Assembly: GCA_913031125.1 (NCBI GenBank)
Contig: CAJWFK010000012.1
Span: 1 to 64,000 of the forward strand
DNA length: 64,000 bases
Reading direction: 5' to 3'
DNA from: an uncultured Woeseia sp.
GTDB lineage: Bacteria; Pseudomonadota; Gammaproteobacteria; Steroidobacterales; Woeseiaceae
Numbering within the stretch: position 1 is the stretch's first letter; each line of letters opens with the position of its first letter. The notes under the pieces are model-generated. The model was not told where the DNA came from, did no database searches, and was given only the letters and a program-made list of their open reading frames with translations. This document shows, piece by piece, positions 55,103 to 63,919 of this stretch. Both the position numbers and the translations under genes were made by a program.

Positions 55103-56332
55103 TTATCGGCCGATAATAAAACTCACTGTGGTAGTCGCACTGCCGCCTATATTTAATGTGGCAACGTTTTTCGCACCCTCGATCTGGTAATCACCAGCAT
55201 TTTCCGTTACTTGCTTGTAACTATCCAACACCATGCGCACTCCAGTTGCCCCCACCGGGTGACCGAGTCCAATCAGTCCACCGCTAGGATTAATAGGTAT
55301 ACGCCCACCCATCTCTATTTCGCCTGACTCTATCGCCTTCCAACTCTCACCCGGTTCAGTAATGCCGAAGTGATCTATGGCCATATATTCCGTGCTAGTA
55401 AAACAATCATGCGTCTCAATGCCATCGACATCATCAATTCCATTCATAGATGCCCGTTCAAATGCATCTGTAATTGTTCCATGTACATGCGGAAAGATAA
55501 ATTCGGCATTCCGGCTCTCATCCATTTTTTGCTCATAGCTGATGGGTGCTGTTCGATGCCCCCACCCCTTGATATAGGGGATATCATCAAGCGATATACC
55601 ATTGCGTTTTGCGTAAATCCTTGCTTTCTCAACGCTAGCAAGAAAAATGCATGCGGCTCCATCAGTCAACTGTCCACAATCATGCTTACGTATCCTGCCT
55701 TCGATAACCGGATTAGCATCGTCATCTTGAGAAAAACTCTCATCGGTGAAGACCCATTTCCTTGTTTGCGCATTCGGATTACGTTTCGCGTTAGCAAAAT
55801 TCACTTTTGCAATGGCAGCGAGATGTTCATTTTTCAACCCATAACGTTTGTCATATTCGTTTGCGAGTTCACTGAACATGTATGGCCATGGGAAAGCTAC
55901 ATCCGTGCATTCGTGACCACTCCACATAGCCGGCCCACCAATATTATCCGCAGCTTCCTGGCCGGAAACATTCCTCATAAGCTCGACACCGATAACCGCA
56001 GCAAGCCCATAACGCCCAGACTCGATGTCTGCCGCGGCTGCTAACGTAGCAATACTGCCGGAAGCACAAGCTGCTTCATGACGGGACGCCGGAATGCCGG
56101 ACAATGTCGGGTGCAATGCCGCAAAGAACCCTCCAAGATGTCCCTGATGGCAGAATAGTTCAGCCGCAAAGTTACCAATATGGGCCACCTCAATTTCCTC
56201 TGGCAATAGGTTAATCTCATCAAATGCTGTCTGCACTGTGTGTTGAAAACCATCAAATATTTCGAGTCCATTACGTGCCCAGTTTTGGGAGAAATCGGTC
56301 TGGTATCCGCCGAGAATGTAGACTTTTTCCAT
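55103..56332 (-). CDS. SCP2-type thiolase (copy 1)
   Basis: This 409-residue thiolase-fold protein of the SCP2/SCPx group has the nucleophile Cys89 in EAACASGS, THDCFTSTE in place of NEAF, and the GLGHPVGATG His. The C-terminal NIGGSATTTVSF motif replaces the classic CxGGG. It may thiolytically shorten a branched or steroid-like 3-oxoacyl-CoA, or act as a non-thiolase condensing partner. It lies 38 bases after the DsbA-like gene in a three-gene unit with an alpha/beta hydrolase. Confidence 0.9.
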   Translation of the reverse strand: MEKVYILGGYQTDFSQNWARNGLEIFDGFQHTVQTAFDEINLLPEEIEVAHIGNFAAELFCHQGHLGGFFAALHPTLSGIPASRHEAACASGSIATLAAAADIESGRYGLAAVIGVELMRNVSGQEAADNIGGPAMWSGHECTDVAFPWPYMFSELANEYDKRYGLKNEHLAAIAKVNFANAKRNPNAQTRKWVFTDESFSQDDDANPVIEGRIRKHDCGQLTDGAACIFLASVEKARIYAKRNGISLDDIPYIKGWGHRTAPISYEQKMDESRNAEFIFPHVHGTITDAFERASMNGIDDVDGIETHDCFTSTEYMAIDHFGITEPGESWKAIESGEIEMGGRIPINPSGGLIGLGHPVGATGVRMVLDSYKQVTENAGDYQIEGAKNVATLNIGGSATTTVSFIIGR

Positions 56333-56370
56333 GATGTTTATTTTTAAAAACTTTTTTAACCGTAAAAATT

Positions 56371-56958
56371 TTAGAGCAGTCGGATTGCCTGGTCGAGACG
56401 GTCAGCACCCCAAAACATCTCATTACCAACGAAAAACGTGGGCGCACCAAAAACACCTCGTTCCATGGCCTCACCAGTCACTGCCTTCAATTTGTCTTTA
56501 ACTGAGCCCTCTCCTGCAGCTAACAGCAAAGCACTTCCGTCAAGGCCCGCATGGCTGGCCAAACTCGAAAGTTCTTCGGGATCCGAACAATTGCGTCCCT
56601 CACCAAAAGACGCATTGAAAACTTTCTTAGCCCAAGCTATCGCTTGAGCCGGATCATCCTTTTCCAAATACCAGTATATTCGGGCAGCTGTAATGCTATT
56701 AAACGGGAAGGGATCCGGCCAAAAGTAAGATTGACCATTCATGTCCGCAATACGCTCAATATCCCGCGAAATGTATTTTAATTTAGGCGAACCAGCAGCC
56801 GGAGGTCCCGGATGCTTGTTTGCTTTAAATATTGCGCCGAGCGCAACTGGCATCCATTTAATATCGACACCTTGCTCATTTTGCAATTTTTCTAGCTTCG
56901 GCAATGCAAGATAAGAATAGGATGAGGAAAAGTCGAAATAAAAATCCATACTTGCCAT
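56371..56958 (-). CDS. DsbA-fold GST-kappa/HCCA-isomerase-like protein
   Basis: A 195-residue thioredoxin-like protein with DFYFDFSSSYSYLALPKLE at its start, where a Ser replaces the CxxC of DsbA, as in 2-hydroxychromene-2-carboxylate isomerase and kappa-class GSTs. GVFGAPTFFVGNEMFWGADRLD at the end (cis-Pro in GAPTF) confirms the family. It probably uses glutathione to isomerise an aromatic-derived intermediate. It is the first gene of the unit with thiolase and hydrolase. Cytosolic. Confidence 0.9.
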   Translation of the reverse strand: MASMDFYFDFSSSYSYLALPKLEKLQNEQGVDIKWMPVALGAIFKANKHPGPPAAGSPKLKYISRDIERIADMNGQSYFWPDPFPFNSITAARIYWYLEKDDPAQAIAWAKKVFNASFGEGRNCSDPEELSSLASHAGLDGSALLLAAGEGSVKDKLKAVTGEAMERGVFGAPTFFVGNEMFWGADRLDQAIRLL

Positions 56959-56987
56959 CAGTCTTTTACCTACTGTTGATTTGAGTG

Positions 56988-57018
56988 ACTTTCATAAATA
57001 GACTGGCAAGAATACAGG
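56988..57018 (+). promoter_or_regulatory. Shared promoter-like element (thiolase copy)
   Basis: ACTTTCAT, AAAT, AGACTGGC, then TACAGG 17 bases after TTTCAT. The -10 is poor. It lies 75 bases before the thiolase ATG (57094) and 29 after the divergent DsbA-like start. Confidence 0.45.
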
Positions 57019-57093
57019 CGCGTATTTTGTTTATCAATTAAGGGCAACCACAAAAGCCCAAAACGAAAATACCTTGGACGAGATAACATCGCA

Positions 57094-58299
57094 ATGATTG
57101 AAGCATACATCTATGACGCAGTAAGAACGCCCCGCGGGAAAGGTCGAGATGGCGGCGCTTTGAATGATATTTCTCCGCTGGAGTTGCAGCGCCAGTTAAT
57201 ACAATGCCTACCCGACCGTACTGGTATAGACCTTAAGAAAGTAGATGACATTATTTTGGGCTGCGTCACGCAGGTCGGCGAACAAGGCGGCAACGTTGCG
57301 AAAGTATCAGCGCTATACAGTGGGCTGCCTGATCACGTCTCCGGTATTACGATCAACCGTTATTGCACGTCTGGTTTGGATGCCTGCAATTTCGGAGCGA
57401 TGAAAATAATGAGCAACGTCGATGACCTGGTACTTGCCGGTGGTGTGGAATCGATGTCACGCGTAGCCATGCTCTCTGATAAAGCTACTTTTTATACTGA
57501 TCCTGATGTTATCAAGCGAACAGGATTTGTGCCGATGGGACTCGCTGCAGATCTGGTTGCAAGCTTAGATGGCATTACACGAGAAGAATGTGACGACTAT
57601 GCTGTGAGATCGCAGCAACGTGCAGCAATTGCTCAGAAAAAAGGACATTTTTCAAAGTCTCTTATACCAATTGAAACAGGCGAAAATGGCCAGAAAGTTT
57701 CACTTGATGAAAGCATCCGAACCACGGTGACACCGGAAAAGTTAGCGATGTTTGATCCTATTTTTTCGGAATTCGGGAAGAAAGGTTATGAAACAGCCCT
57801 TAAATCTGCCTTTCCAGAACTCGATGAATTGCGGTATATCCATCACCCTGGCAATTCTCCAGGGATTGTCGATGGTGCTTCGCTTGTCGTTATTGGCTCT
57901 GCTGGTGCAGGTAAAAAATATGGCCTCACTCCGAGAGCAAAAATACATACGATGACCAATGTCTGCTCTAATAAATTGATTGCTCTAACCGGTGGTATCG
58001 ATGCAGCAACTGATGCTCTTAATAAGGCAGATATGTCATCAGGCGATGTTGATTTGATTGAGTTTAATGAAGCATTTGCTTCGGTATCTATTAAATTTAT
58101 CCAAGATACCGACTGGACTGAAGATCAGGTGAACGTAAATGGAGGTGCCATTGCATTGGGGCATGCAATGGGCGCAACCGGTGCGAGTCTAGTAGGTACG
58201 GTATTAGATGAATTAGAGCGCCGCGATTTTTCTGTGGGCATGGTCGCAGTCTCTGGCGCAGCAGGTATAGGCACAGCTACGATAGTCGAGCGCGTTTAG
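57094..58299 (+). CDS. Classical thiolase (copy 2) with altered C-terminal Cys
   Basis: This 401-residue acetyl-CoA acetyltransferase-like enzyme has Cys91 in NRYCTSGLDA as the nucleophile, FNEAFAS and GGAIALGHAMGATGA. The last motif is VSGAAGIGTATI, so the acid/base Cys of the CxGGGxG motif is Ser387. It would perform beta-ketothiolysis, perhaps slowly or for an unusual substrate. It is a single gene and convergent with the HxlR gene (18 bases). Confidence 0.9.
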   Translation: MIEAYIYDAVRTPRGKGRDGGALNDISPLELQRQLIQCLPDRTGIDLKKVDDIILGCVTQVGEQGGNVAKVSALYSGLPDHVSGITINRYCTSGLDACNFGAMKIMSNVDDLVLAGGVESMSRVAMLSDKATFYTDPDVIKRTGFVPMGLAADLVASLDGITREECDDYAVRSQQRAAIAQKKGHFSKSLIPIETGENGQKVSLDESIRTTVTPEKLAMFDPIFSEFGKKGYETALKSAFPELDELRYIHHPGNSPGIVDGASLVVIGSAGAGKKYGLTPRAKIHTMTNVCSNKLIALTGGIDAATDALNKADMSSGDVDLIEFNEAFASVSIKFIQDTDWTEDQVNVNGGAIALGHAMGATGASLVGTVLDELERRDFSVGMVAVSGAAGIGTATIVERV

Positions 58300-58317
58300 A
58301 CTCGATTAATAATCGTA

Positions 58318-59289
58318 TCAGACCGCAGCACGCCTGTAGGTAATTGCCTTCTCATAGGTCACTTCACGTGGGAGCAGCACTTCATCGCATTCGCTGCAGA
58401 CCACCTCGCTAAATAAGTATTTATCGCATGGCTTATGGAAAAGCGTCAATGGTGCTTCTCCCCGCGGAATCAACCAACGCTCTGCCCATTCATGGATCGT
58501 GACGCTATGCGCATAAAGGTCTCTGCCCATCTGGGACAATCGATATTCATATCTCAGCGGCCGTTTCTGGTAAGGAACCCGCTCAAACACACCGATTCGA
58601 ACCAAGAGCTTTAAACGATCTGAAAGAATATTTGTTGCAATACCTATGCCCTCTGAAATCTCATCGAATCGTGCCAACCCAAAAAATGCTGCTGCGATAA
58701 CAAGAGATGTCCATCGATCACCCACAATGTCGAGCATCGTAAAATTCTGTCCCTCATCAGCATGCCGTAGCAATTCATTTACTTTCGACCGCCGTTGATA
58801 CCGAGGAGGAATTTGTCGAGCTTTCTGAGAGACCGCTGTAATAGCGAAGCGCACATCATTCAGTTTAATATCTGTGTGGCAGTCGCTGCAGCGCAACAAT
58901 GGCCACATTTTCTGTCCGCATTTACTATGAGTTAATTCCGGTAACAAATTCCAACCACGCCCCCACTTCGTCTCCCACATCCATGTCATTAGTAATACCG
59001 GATATAGATCTATCCCCCTGTCTGTGAGTCTATATTCATATCTTGTTGGTAATGACTGGTAGGGGTTTTTATATAATATGTCCGCATCAATGAGGACTTT
59101 GAGTCGTGATGCTAATGTGCCTCGTGTGATATTGCTGCGGCGTCGAAACTCTTCAAACTGTCGCACACCGAGATAAATGTCCCTAATGATCATGAAAGCC
59201 CAGCGATCACCGATTATGGCCATTCCCCGAGCCACCTGACTACAAAGGATTATTTCAGAATTAATTCGATGCAGGTGATTTCCCTGCAC
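58318..59289 (-). CDS. Tandem HxlR-type transcriptional regulator with two zinc-knuckle-like motifs
   Basis: This 323-residue protein is made of two HxlR winged-helix domains (about 12-105 and 178-270). Each starts with an IGDRW/VGDRW helix and ends with a YEYRLT/YEYRLS wing. Each half is followed by an H-x2-C-x9-C-x2-C motif: H121, C124, C134, C137 and H285, C288, C298, C301. Cys16 just before the first domain sits where DUF24/HxlR redox-sensing Cys lie; the second domain lacks it. Start is GTG 59289, one base after the DUF1295 stop. It is the only DNA-binding protein in the window and lies in an operon whose promoter region has the shared element, so autoregulation is likely. Confidence 0.88.
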   Translation of the reverse strand: MQGNHLHRINSEIILCSQVARGMAIIGDRWAFMIIRDIYLGVRQFEEFRRRSNITRGTLASRLKVLIDADILYKNPYQSLPTRYEYRLTDRGIDLYPVLLMTWMWETKWGRGWNLLPELTHSKCGQKMWPLLRCSDCHTDIKLNDVRFAITAVSQKARQIPPRYQRRSKVNELLRHADEGQNFTMLDIVGDRWTSLVIAAAFFGLARFDEISEGIGIATNILSDRLKLLVRIGVFERVPYQKRPLRYEYRLSQMGRDLYAHSVTIHEWAERWLIPRGEAPLTLFHKPCDKYLFSEVVCSECDEVLLPREVTYEKAITYRRAAV

Positions 59290-59290
59290 T

Positions 59291-60106
59291 CTATTCTACT
59301 ATTTTCTGGGCGGGTAACATTGGTATCAAACTACTCGTTGTTTGCATATATTGCTTATAGTCTGGTAATTCCTTGATCAACTTTTTTTCAAGTGTTCGAA
59401 CACCAGTAACGTTGATTATCAGATAAGTGTACAGGATTGGCCCTATAATGGTTGGAATACCCGCAAGACTATCGCAAGCAATCATAAATAGGCCCCACCA
59501 AACACACAACTCACCAAAATAGTTAGGGTGTCGGGAATATCTCCATAGACCCGAACAAAGCACGCTACCTTTTTTTTCCGGATCCGCCCGAAATTTTTTG
59601 AGCTGTTGATCAGCAATGCTTTCAAAAAGAAACCCTACGCACCATAATCCAACTCCCATCCAAGCCGCGATTCCGAATACCGAGGGTTCTTTATACACTT
59701 GGCTAACCTGCACTGGCAGCGAAACAAACCAAATCACAAGTCCCTGAAGTATAAAAACTTTTCGGAGACTCAGCCAAACAAACGCCTTATCGCCCCGAAC
59801 CCACGCCCTTAACTTTGTATATCGCGGATCTTCACCATGGCCCCAGTTGCGTTTAATTAAATGTATTGTTAGGCGGGCAGCCCATATAACAACTAGCATG
59901 ACCACCAATAGCTTTCTAGTCTCAGCACCATCTGCGAACCAATAACTAACCAAGGCTATGGCCACCAGCAGACCAGGGGTAAACATATCAATAATGCTAA
60001 CGTCACGTAATGGAATACTAATCAGCCAAAGCAGGCTAACAACACCCAGCGTAACGCAAAAATTGATTACTAATATAGGTAATAGATCCTGCCAGAAAAT
60101 ATCCAA
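59291..60106 (-). CDS. DUF1295 membrane protein (steroid 5-alpha-reductase-like)
   Basis: This 271-residue polytopic membrane protein has about six to seven spans and the C-terminal RHPNYFGELCVWWG motif of DUF1295/steroid-reductase C-terminal/ICMT-like proteins. The start is TTG 60106 with GAGG eight bases upstream; no ATG is available near the N-terminus. The gene overlaps no other and is coupled to the HxlR gene. It may reduce a lipid or steroid-like enone with NADPH; the family is mostly uncharacterised in bacteria. Confidence 0.87.
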   Translation of the reverse strand: MDIFWQDLLPILVINFCVTLGVVSLLWLISIPLRDVSIIDMFTPGLLVAIALVSYWFADGAETRKLLVVMLVVIWAARLTIHLIKRNWGHGEDPRYTKLRAWVRGDKAFVWLSLRKVFILQGLVIWFVSLPVQVSQVYKEPSVFGIAAWMGVGLWCVGFLFESIADQQLKKFRADPEKKGSVLCSGLWRYSRHPNYFGELCVWWGLFMIACDSLAGIPTIIGPILYTYLIINVTGVRTLEKKLIKELPDYKQYMQTTSSLIPMLPAQKIVE

Positions 60107-60130
60107 TATCTTTTCCTCTCCTGAAGTTCT

Positions 60131-60159
60131 TTGCCGAAGATAGAACGATTTGTTAGTCT
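60131..60159 (+). promoter_or_regulatory. Candidate promoter for nitronate monooxygenase gene
   Basis: TTGCCG (60131-60136), 17 bases, TAGTCT (60154-60159), 38 bases before ATG 60198. TAGTCT is part of the reverse-strand shared element, so both genes of this divergent pair would respond to the same bound factor. Confidence 0.27.
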
Positions 60160-60171
60160 AAAAATGAAAGT
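60140..60171 (-). promoter_or_regulatory. Shared promoter-like element (regulator operon copy)
   Basis: On the minus strand ACTTTCAT, TTTT, AGACTAAC, then TTCTAT 18 bases after TTTCAT, and 33 bases before the DUF1295 TTG start. The first two boxes match the consensus fully. Confidence 0.52.
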
Positions 60172-60197
60172 CGATTACTTCAAATAGGGCCACATTT

Positions 60198-61172
60198 ATG
60201 CCTAAAAAGTCAATGGGCGCGCGCATGCGCTTTGATCAATTGCGGGCAAAGCTGCGACTCCCTATCGTGGTTGCTCCTATGTTTCTGGTTTCTGGACCGG
60301 AAATTGTTATAGCCGCTGCTCGGTCAGGTGTAATTGGCTCATTCCCGCCTCAAAACGCCAGAACAATCGATGTATTTGAAGAATGGATGGAACGCATCAG
60401 CTCTGAAATTCGACTAATTCGTAAACAACAAATCTCAAATACCACCGACGTCTGGGCTCAAAACCTGATAGTACACAGTACCTATGAACGTTTGGATGAA
60501 GAGCTTGCTATTGTACAAAAATATCGCCCACCGATTGTCATTACGGCTTTGGGTAGTCCAAAACGTGTAATAGAAGCAGTACATGACTATGGCGGGCTGG
60601 TGATTGCCGATGTTAATTCTGTCGAGCTTGCCCGCAAGGCGGCAGATGCCGGAGCCGATGGTCTAGCACTGATCTCGGCGGGTGCTGGTGGACATACTGG
60701 CCAAATGGCAGCCTTCGCTTTCGTACCAGCCGTACGTGAATTTTTCGACGGAATCCTGATTTTGGCCGGCTCTATCGGGGATGGACGCACAGTTCGTGCG
60801 GCTGAAATTATCGGTGCAGAACTAAGCTATGTAGGAACTCAATTTATTGCAACGACAGAAAGTATTGCCTTCGAAAAATACAAGCAGATGGTCGTAGATT
60901 CAAATTTTTCAGATTTAGTTCTGACAAATTCCTTTACTGGAGCAGACGCCTACTACCTGCGTCAGAGCATAATTAATGCTGGCTTGAACCCGGACACACT
61001 AGAGGCTAAAAAAAGCATGAGCCTAACTGAAAAAAATTCGAGTACTAAAGCGTGGAAAGATATTTGGTCTGCAGGGCAAGGTGTAGGGAGCATAACGAAG
61101 ATCGAACCACTTGCAAAAATCGTAGACCGTCTCGAAGACGAATATCGATCAGCGTGTATTCCTGAGGATTAG
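60198..61172 (+). CDS. Nitronate monooxygenase-family FMN oxidoreductase
   Basis: This 324-residue TIM-barrel flavoprotein has LPIVVAPMFLVSGPEIVIAA, GADGLALISAGAGGHTGQMA (FMN phosphate and active-site His) and LAGSIGDGRTV. It belongs to the NMO/2-nitropropane dioxygenase family, which also includes enoyl reductases. It is a single gene divergent from the regulator operon, and its start region overlaps the shared element. Detoxification of nitronates or an enoyl-reductase role are both possible. Confidence 0.9.
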   Translation: MPKKSMGARMRFDQLRAKLRLPIVVAPMFLVSGPEIVIAAARSGVIGSFPPQNARTIDVFEEWMERISSEIRLIRKQQISNTTDVWAQNLIVHSTYERLDEELAIVQKYRPPIVITALGSPKRVIEAVHDYGGLVIADVNSVELARKAADAGADGLALISAGAGGHTGQMAAFAFVPAVREFFDGILILAGSIGDGRTVRAAEIIGAELSYVGTQFIATTESIAFEKYKQMVVDSNFSDLVLTNSFTGADAYYLRQSIINAGLNPDTLEAKKSMSLTEKNSSTKAWKDIWSAGQGVGSITKIEPLAKIVDRLEDEYRSACIPED

Positions 61173-61188
61173 TCGGCTGTTACTCAAC

Positions 61189-62673
61189 TCAGAGTGCTTG
61201 TAAGGATTTTATAAAATCCGGCATGTCCCGGCGAACAACTTTCCCCACACCATTCCGAGGGATCGCTTGTGTAACATAAAAATTCTTGGGTGTTCTAATA
61301 GCACCAAGCCTTTCTCTTACAAATGCAACAATTTTTTCCTTGTCTTCCACGGTGACAGAACTTAGCACTATAACGGCATCGATTCGCTCGCCCCAGTAAG
61401 GGTCTTCAACACCGAAAACACAGCATTCAGAAACGCCAGGTGCCTCAGCTAGGATATTCTCTACTTCGGTGGGGTAAACATTGAAACCACCAGTTATAAT
61501 CAGATCACTTGCCCGACCAACAATTGTCAGGTATCCAGATGCATCAATATAGCCAAGATCCCCTGTACGGAGCCACCCCTCTCGAATAGTTGCAGCGGTC
61601 GATAATGGATTGTTTAGATAACCAGGCATTACGATTGGACCTGAAACCTCAATGCTCCCGGATGTACCGACCGGCAAGACGCCATTTTCTTCATTCACAA
61701 TCCTAATCTGAATGTTCCTACATGTCCTGCCAACCGTGCCGCAAAGAGCTGCATCTTGCATCTCTTCGGCGGTCAGCGCAGTAATCATCATGGGTGCCTC
61801 TGTTTGCCCATAGATGGTCGATATACAAGGCCCGAACATCCGTTGAGCTTCCGATATTCTGCCCGGCAACATTGGCGCTGCTCCATACGTTAAGTGACGT
61901 AAGTCATTAAATTTTCCAGGAGCTAAACTGTCTGCGTCGAGCAACTTGTAGATAAGTGTCGGAGGCATAAACGCTGTCGTTACCCCACTATCTAATGCTC
62001 CAATAATGGACTCTGCCGATCGATCAGGCAAAAACCGATGTCGCCCTCCAACAGCTAATATCGGAAGAATAAAATGCGATGATCCATGGGTAAGTGGAGC
62101 AATAACTAGATTGCAATCCAATTGATTAAACTTATAAAACGCCTGCATATTTTCAATGACAGCAAGCATATTAGAGTGCGTCTGCAATACACCCTTTGGC
62201 TCGCCTGTTGTACCGCCTGTAAATTTAATAGCAGCGATATCGTCTAAATCTGGACAACTTGGCTGAAAATTTCCGTTTGCCCCAGTTAAATCATCAAGGA
62301 GAAGCAAAAGATCCGATCCCGGCGCATTTGCGACCGATTCGGAATCAACCAAAATAACATTTGGTTGAACTTTTTCAGCAATCACCGTATTTAGAGCACG
62401 TCCATTTGCTGGATTAATTGGGACCCATATGATTCCGGCAAGTAATATCGCCAGATAAGCAATAAGATGGTCAACGTGATTTGTGGCACATAGGCCGATC
62501 CTACTTCCGGGTTCCGGGTATTTTTTAAGTAGTGTGGCCGCAACCGACTCGACTCGACACAGTAATTCTTCGTAAGAAAGTGTCTGGTCACCCTGCTCTA
62601 TGGCTATCGCTGAAGGATCTAGTGCGGCACCTGCGTATAACAATTCCGCTAGGCTCTGCTGGAACTTCAGCAT
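61189..62673 (-). CDS. AMP-forming acyl-CoA ligase (copy 3)
   Basis: This 494-residue ANL enzyme has KFTGGTTGEPKGVLQTH (Gly in place of the usual Ser in TSGTTG), IYGQTEAP, LRTGDLGYIDASGYLTIVGRASDLIITGGFNVYP and the Lys in PRNGVGKVVRRDM. ATG 62673 is chosen: it follows the thiolase stop by one base (TGAGATG). The ORF continues upstream inside the thiolase gene. It forms a two-gene operon with that thiolase and activates a carboxylate for later thiolysis. Confidence 0.92.
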   Translation of the reverse strand: MLKFQQSLAELLYAGAALDPSAIAIEQGDQTLSYEELLCRVESVAATLLKKYPEPGSRIGLCATNHVDHLIAYLAILLAGIIWVPINPANGRALNTVIAEKVQPNVILVDSESVANAPGSDLLLLLDDLTGANGNFQPSCPDLDDIAAIKFTGGTTGEPKGVLQTHSNMLAVIENMQAFYKFNQLDCNLVIAPLTHGSSHFILPILAVGGRHRFLPDRSAESIIGALDSGVTTAFMPPTLIYKLLDADSLAPGKFNDLRHLTYGAAPMLPGRISEAQRMFGPCISTIYGQTEAPMMITALTAEEMQDAALCGTVGRTCRNIQIRIVNEENGVLPVGTSGSIEVSGPIVMPGYLNNPLSTAATIREGWLRTGDLGYIDASGYLTIVGRASDLIITGGFNVYPTEVENILAEAPGVSECCVFGVEDPYWGERIDAVIVLSSVTVEDKEKIVAFVRERLGAIRTPKNFYVTQAIPRNGVGKVVRRDMPDFIKSLQAL

Positions 62674-62674
62674 C

Positions 62675-63919
62675 TCAGTTTGCCAAAACGGTAACCATCG
62701 TTGCTGCTTCTTCCACAGCATAAAAACCGCCGCCATTCTCTGCGACAGCTATGCTTGCGCCTTTTACCTGTCTTTCCCCAGCCTCATGTCGCAATTGTTG
62801 GACGAGCTCAACCACTTGAGCAACTCCCGTCGCACCAACTGGATGACCTTTTGACACCAAACCTCCTGAGGGATTCACTGGCACCTGACCACCGATGCGC
62901 GTTGCACCTGATTCAGTAAAAGGACCGCCTTGCCCCGACTCGCATAGACCAAGATTCTCTATCTGTTGTATTTCAGCGAATGCTGTTGCGTCGTGCAACT
63001 CAACTACATCGATATCTGTAGCTGTTATTCCTGCCTGCGAATAAGCTTGCATAGCAGCACGCCGGCCAACATGATTTTTGTAATCGCTGAATTCACGCTG
63101 CATACCACTTGCGAGACTCATGCCCCTGATCTCAATTGCCCGGGTCCTATCAAAATCTGACAACGCAGTATCACTGCAGACAACTAATGCAGCCGCCCCA
63201 TCGCTTATAGGAGCGCACATTGACCGAGTAAAGGGCCAACAGATCGGCTTATCATTTAATACCTCGTCAATATTCATATCTTTCTGGTACTGCGACAACG
63301 GATTCATGGTGGAATGCCAATGGTTTTTTGAAGCCACAGCGGCCAACTGCCGCTCTGTGGTGCCGTAGATTTGCATATGCAGGCGCGCAAATGCTGCGTA
63401 CACATCCATGAAAAAGCTTCGACCTATAGTGTTCTGGTCCTTAGCTTCATCAGGAATTATATCGGCGGCAAGCTCTCTGACCGTCTTCTTTGTCCGCGAT
63501 ATCTCATGAATATCTGTTCCCCCGAGAAAAGCCGCGAGCATTGCATCCTGCTTATCCGGAAAGAACATTTTCTCCGCACCAACAACTAAACCCACATCGG
63601 CAAGGCCTGCCTTAAGATAAGCCACTAACTGCAGTAACCCCGAACTTCCGCTCGCACAAGCATTCTCTATATTGACAATCGGAATCCCACTGAATCCAAG
63701 AGGGGTAAGCGCAATTTGTCCCCTTACGGTATTCTGCCCCTCCAACATCGGCTGGCGGGTATTAGCAAACCAAGCTGCTTGGATTATTTCCAACGACCCG
63801 GCAGAGTCCTCTATAGCCTTGCGTACTGCCTCTTTTGTAAGGTCCTTTACGGAACGGTCGGGCATTTTGCCAAACGGAGTCATCCCAGCACCAACGATAT
63901 GTATCTTTTTATCGTCCAC
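62675..63919 (-). CDS. SCP2-type thiolase (copy 3)
   Basis: This 414-residue thiolase-like protein has Cys in ENACASGSSG, VELHDATAFAE in place of NEAF, GLVSKGHPVGATG and a C-terminal AVAENGGGFYAVEEA. It resembles the copy at 55103 more than the classical one at 57094. The start is probably GTG 63919. It is translationally coupled to the CoA ligase gene. The 81 bases upstream to the window edge hold no gene I can support. Confidence 0.88.
   Translation of the reverse strand: MDDKKIHIVGAGMTPFGKMPDRSVKDLTKEAVRKAIEDSAGSLEIIQAAWFANTRQPMLEGQNTVRGQIALTPLGFSGIPIVNIENACASGSSGLLQLVAYLKAGLADVGLVVGAEKMFFPDKQDAMLAAFLGGTDIHEISRTKKTVRELAADIIPDEAKDQNTIGRSFFMDVYAAFARLHMQIYGTTERQLAAVASKNHWHSTMNPLSQYQKDMNIDEVLNDKPICWPFTRSMCAPISDGAAALVVCSDTALSDFDRTRAIEIRGMSLASGMQREFSDYKNHVGRRAAMQAYSQAGITATDIDVVELHDATAFAEIQQIENLGLCESGQGGPFTESGATRIGGQVPVNPSGGLVSKGHPVGATGVAQVVELVQQLRHEAGERQVKGASIAVAENGGGFYAVEEAATMVTVLAN

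Noticed and set aside
55370-56044. Long 224-codon ORF antisense to the SCP2-type thiolase
   Set aside because: It lies wholly within a clear thiolase gene, has no recognisable domain and has Cys-rich composition typical of a shadow frame.
58303-58316. Short palindrome CGATTA/TAATCG between the convergent thiolase and HxlR genes
   Set aside because: Too short and AT-rich to act as a terminator; expected by chance.
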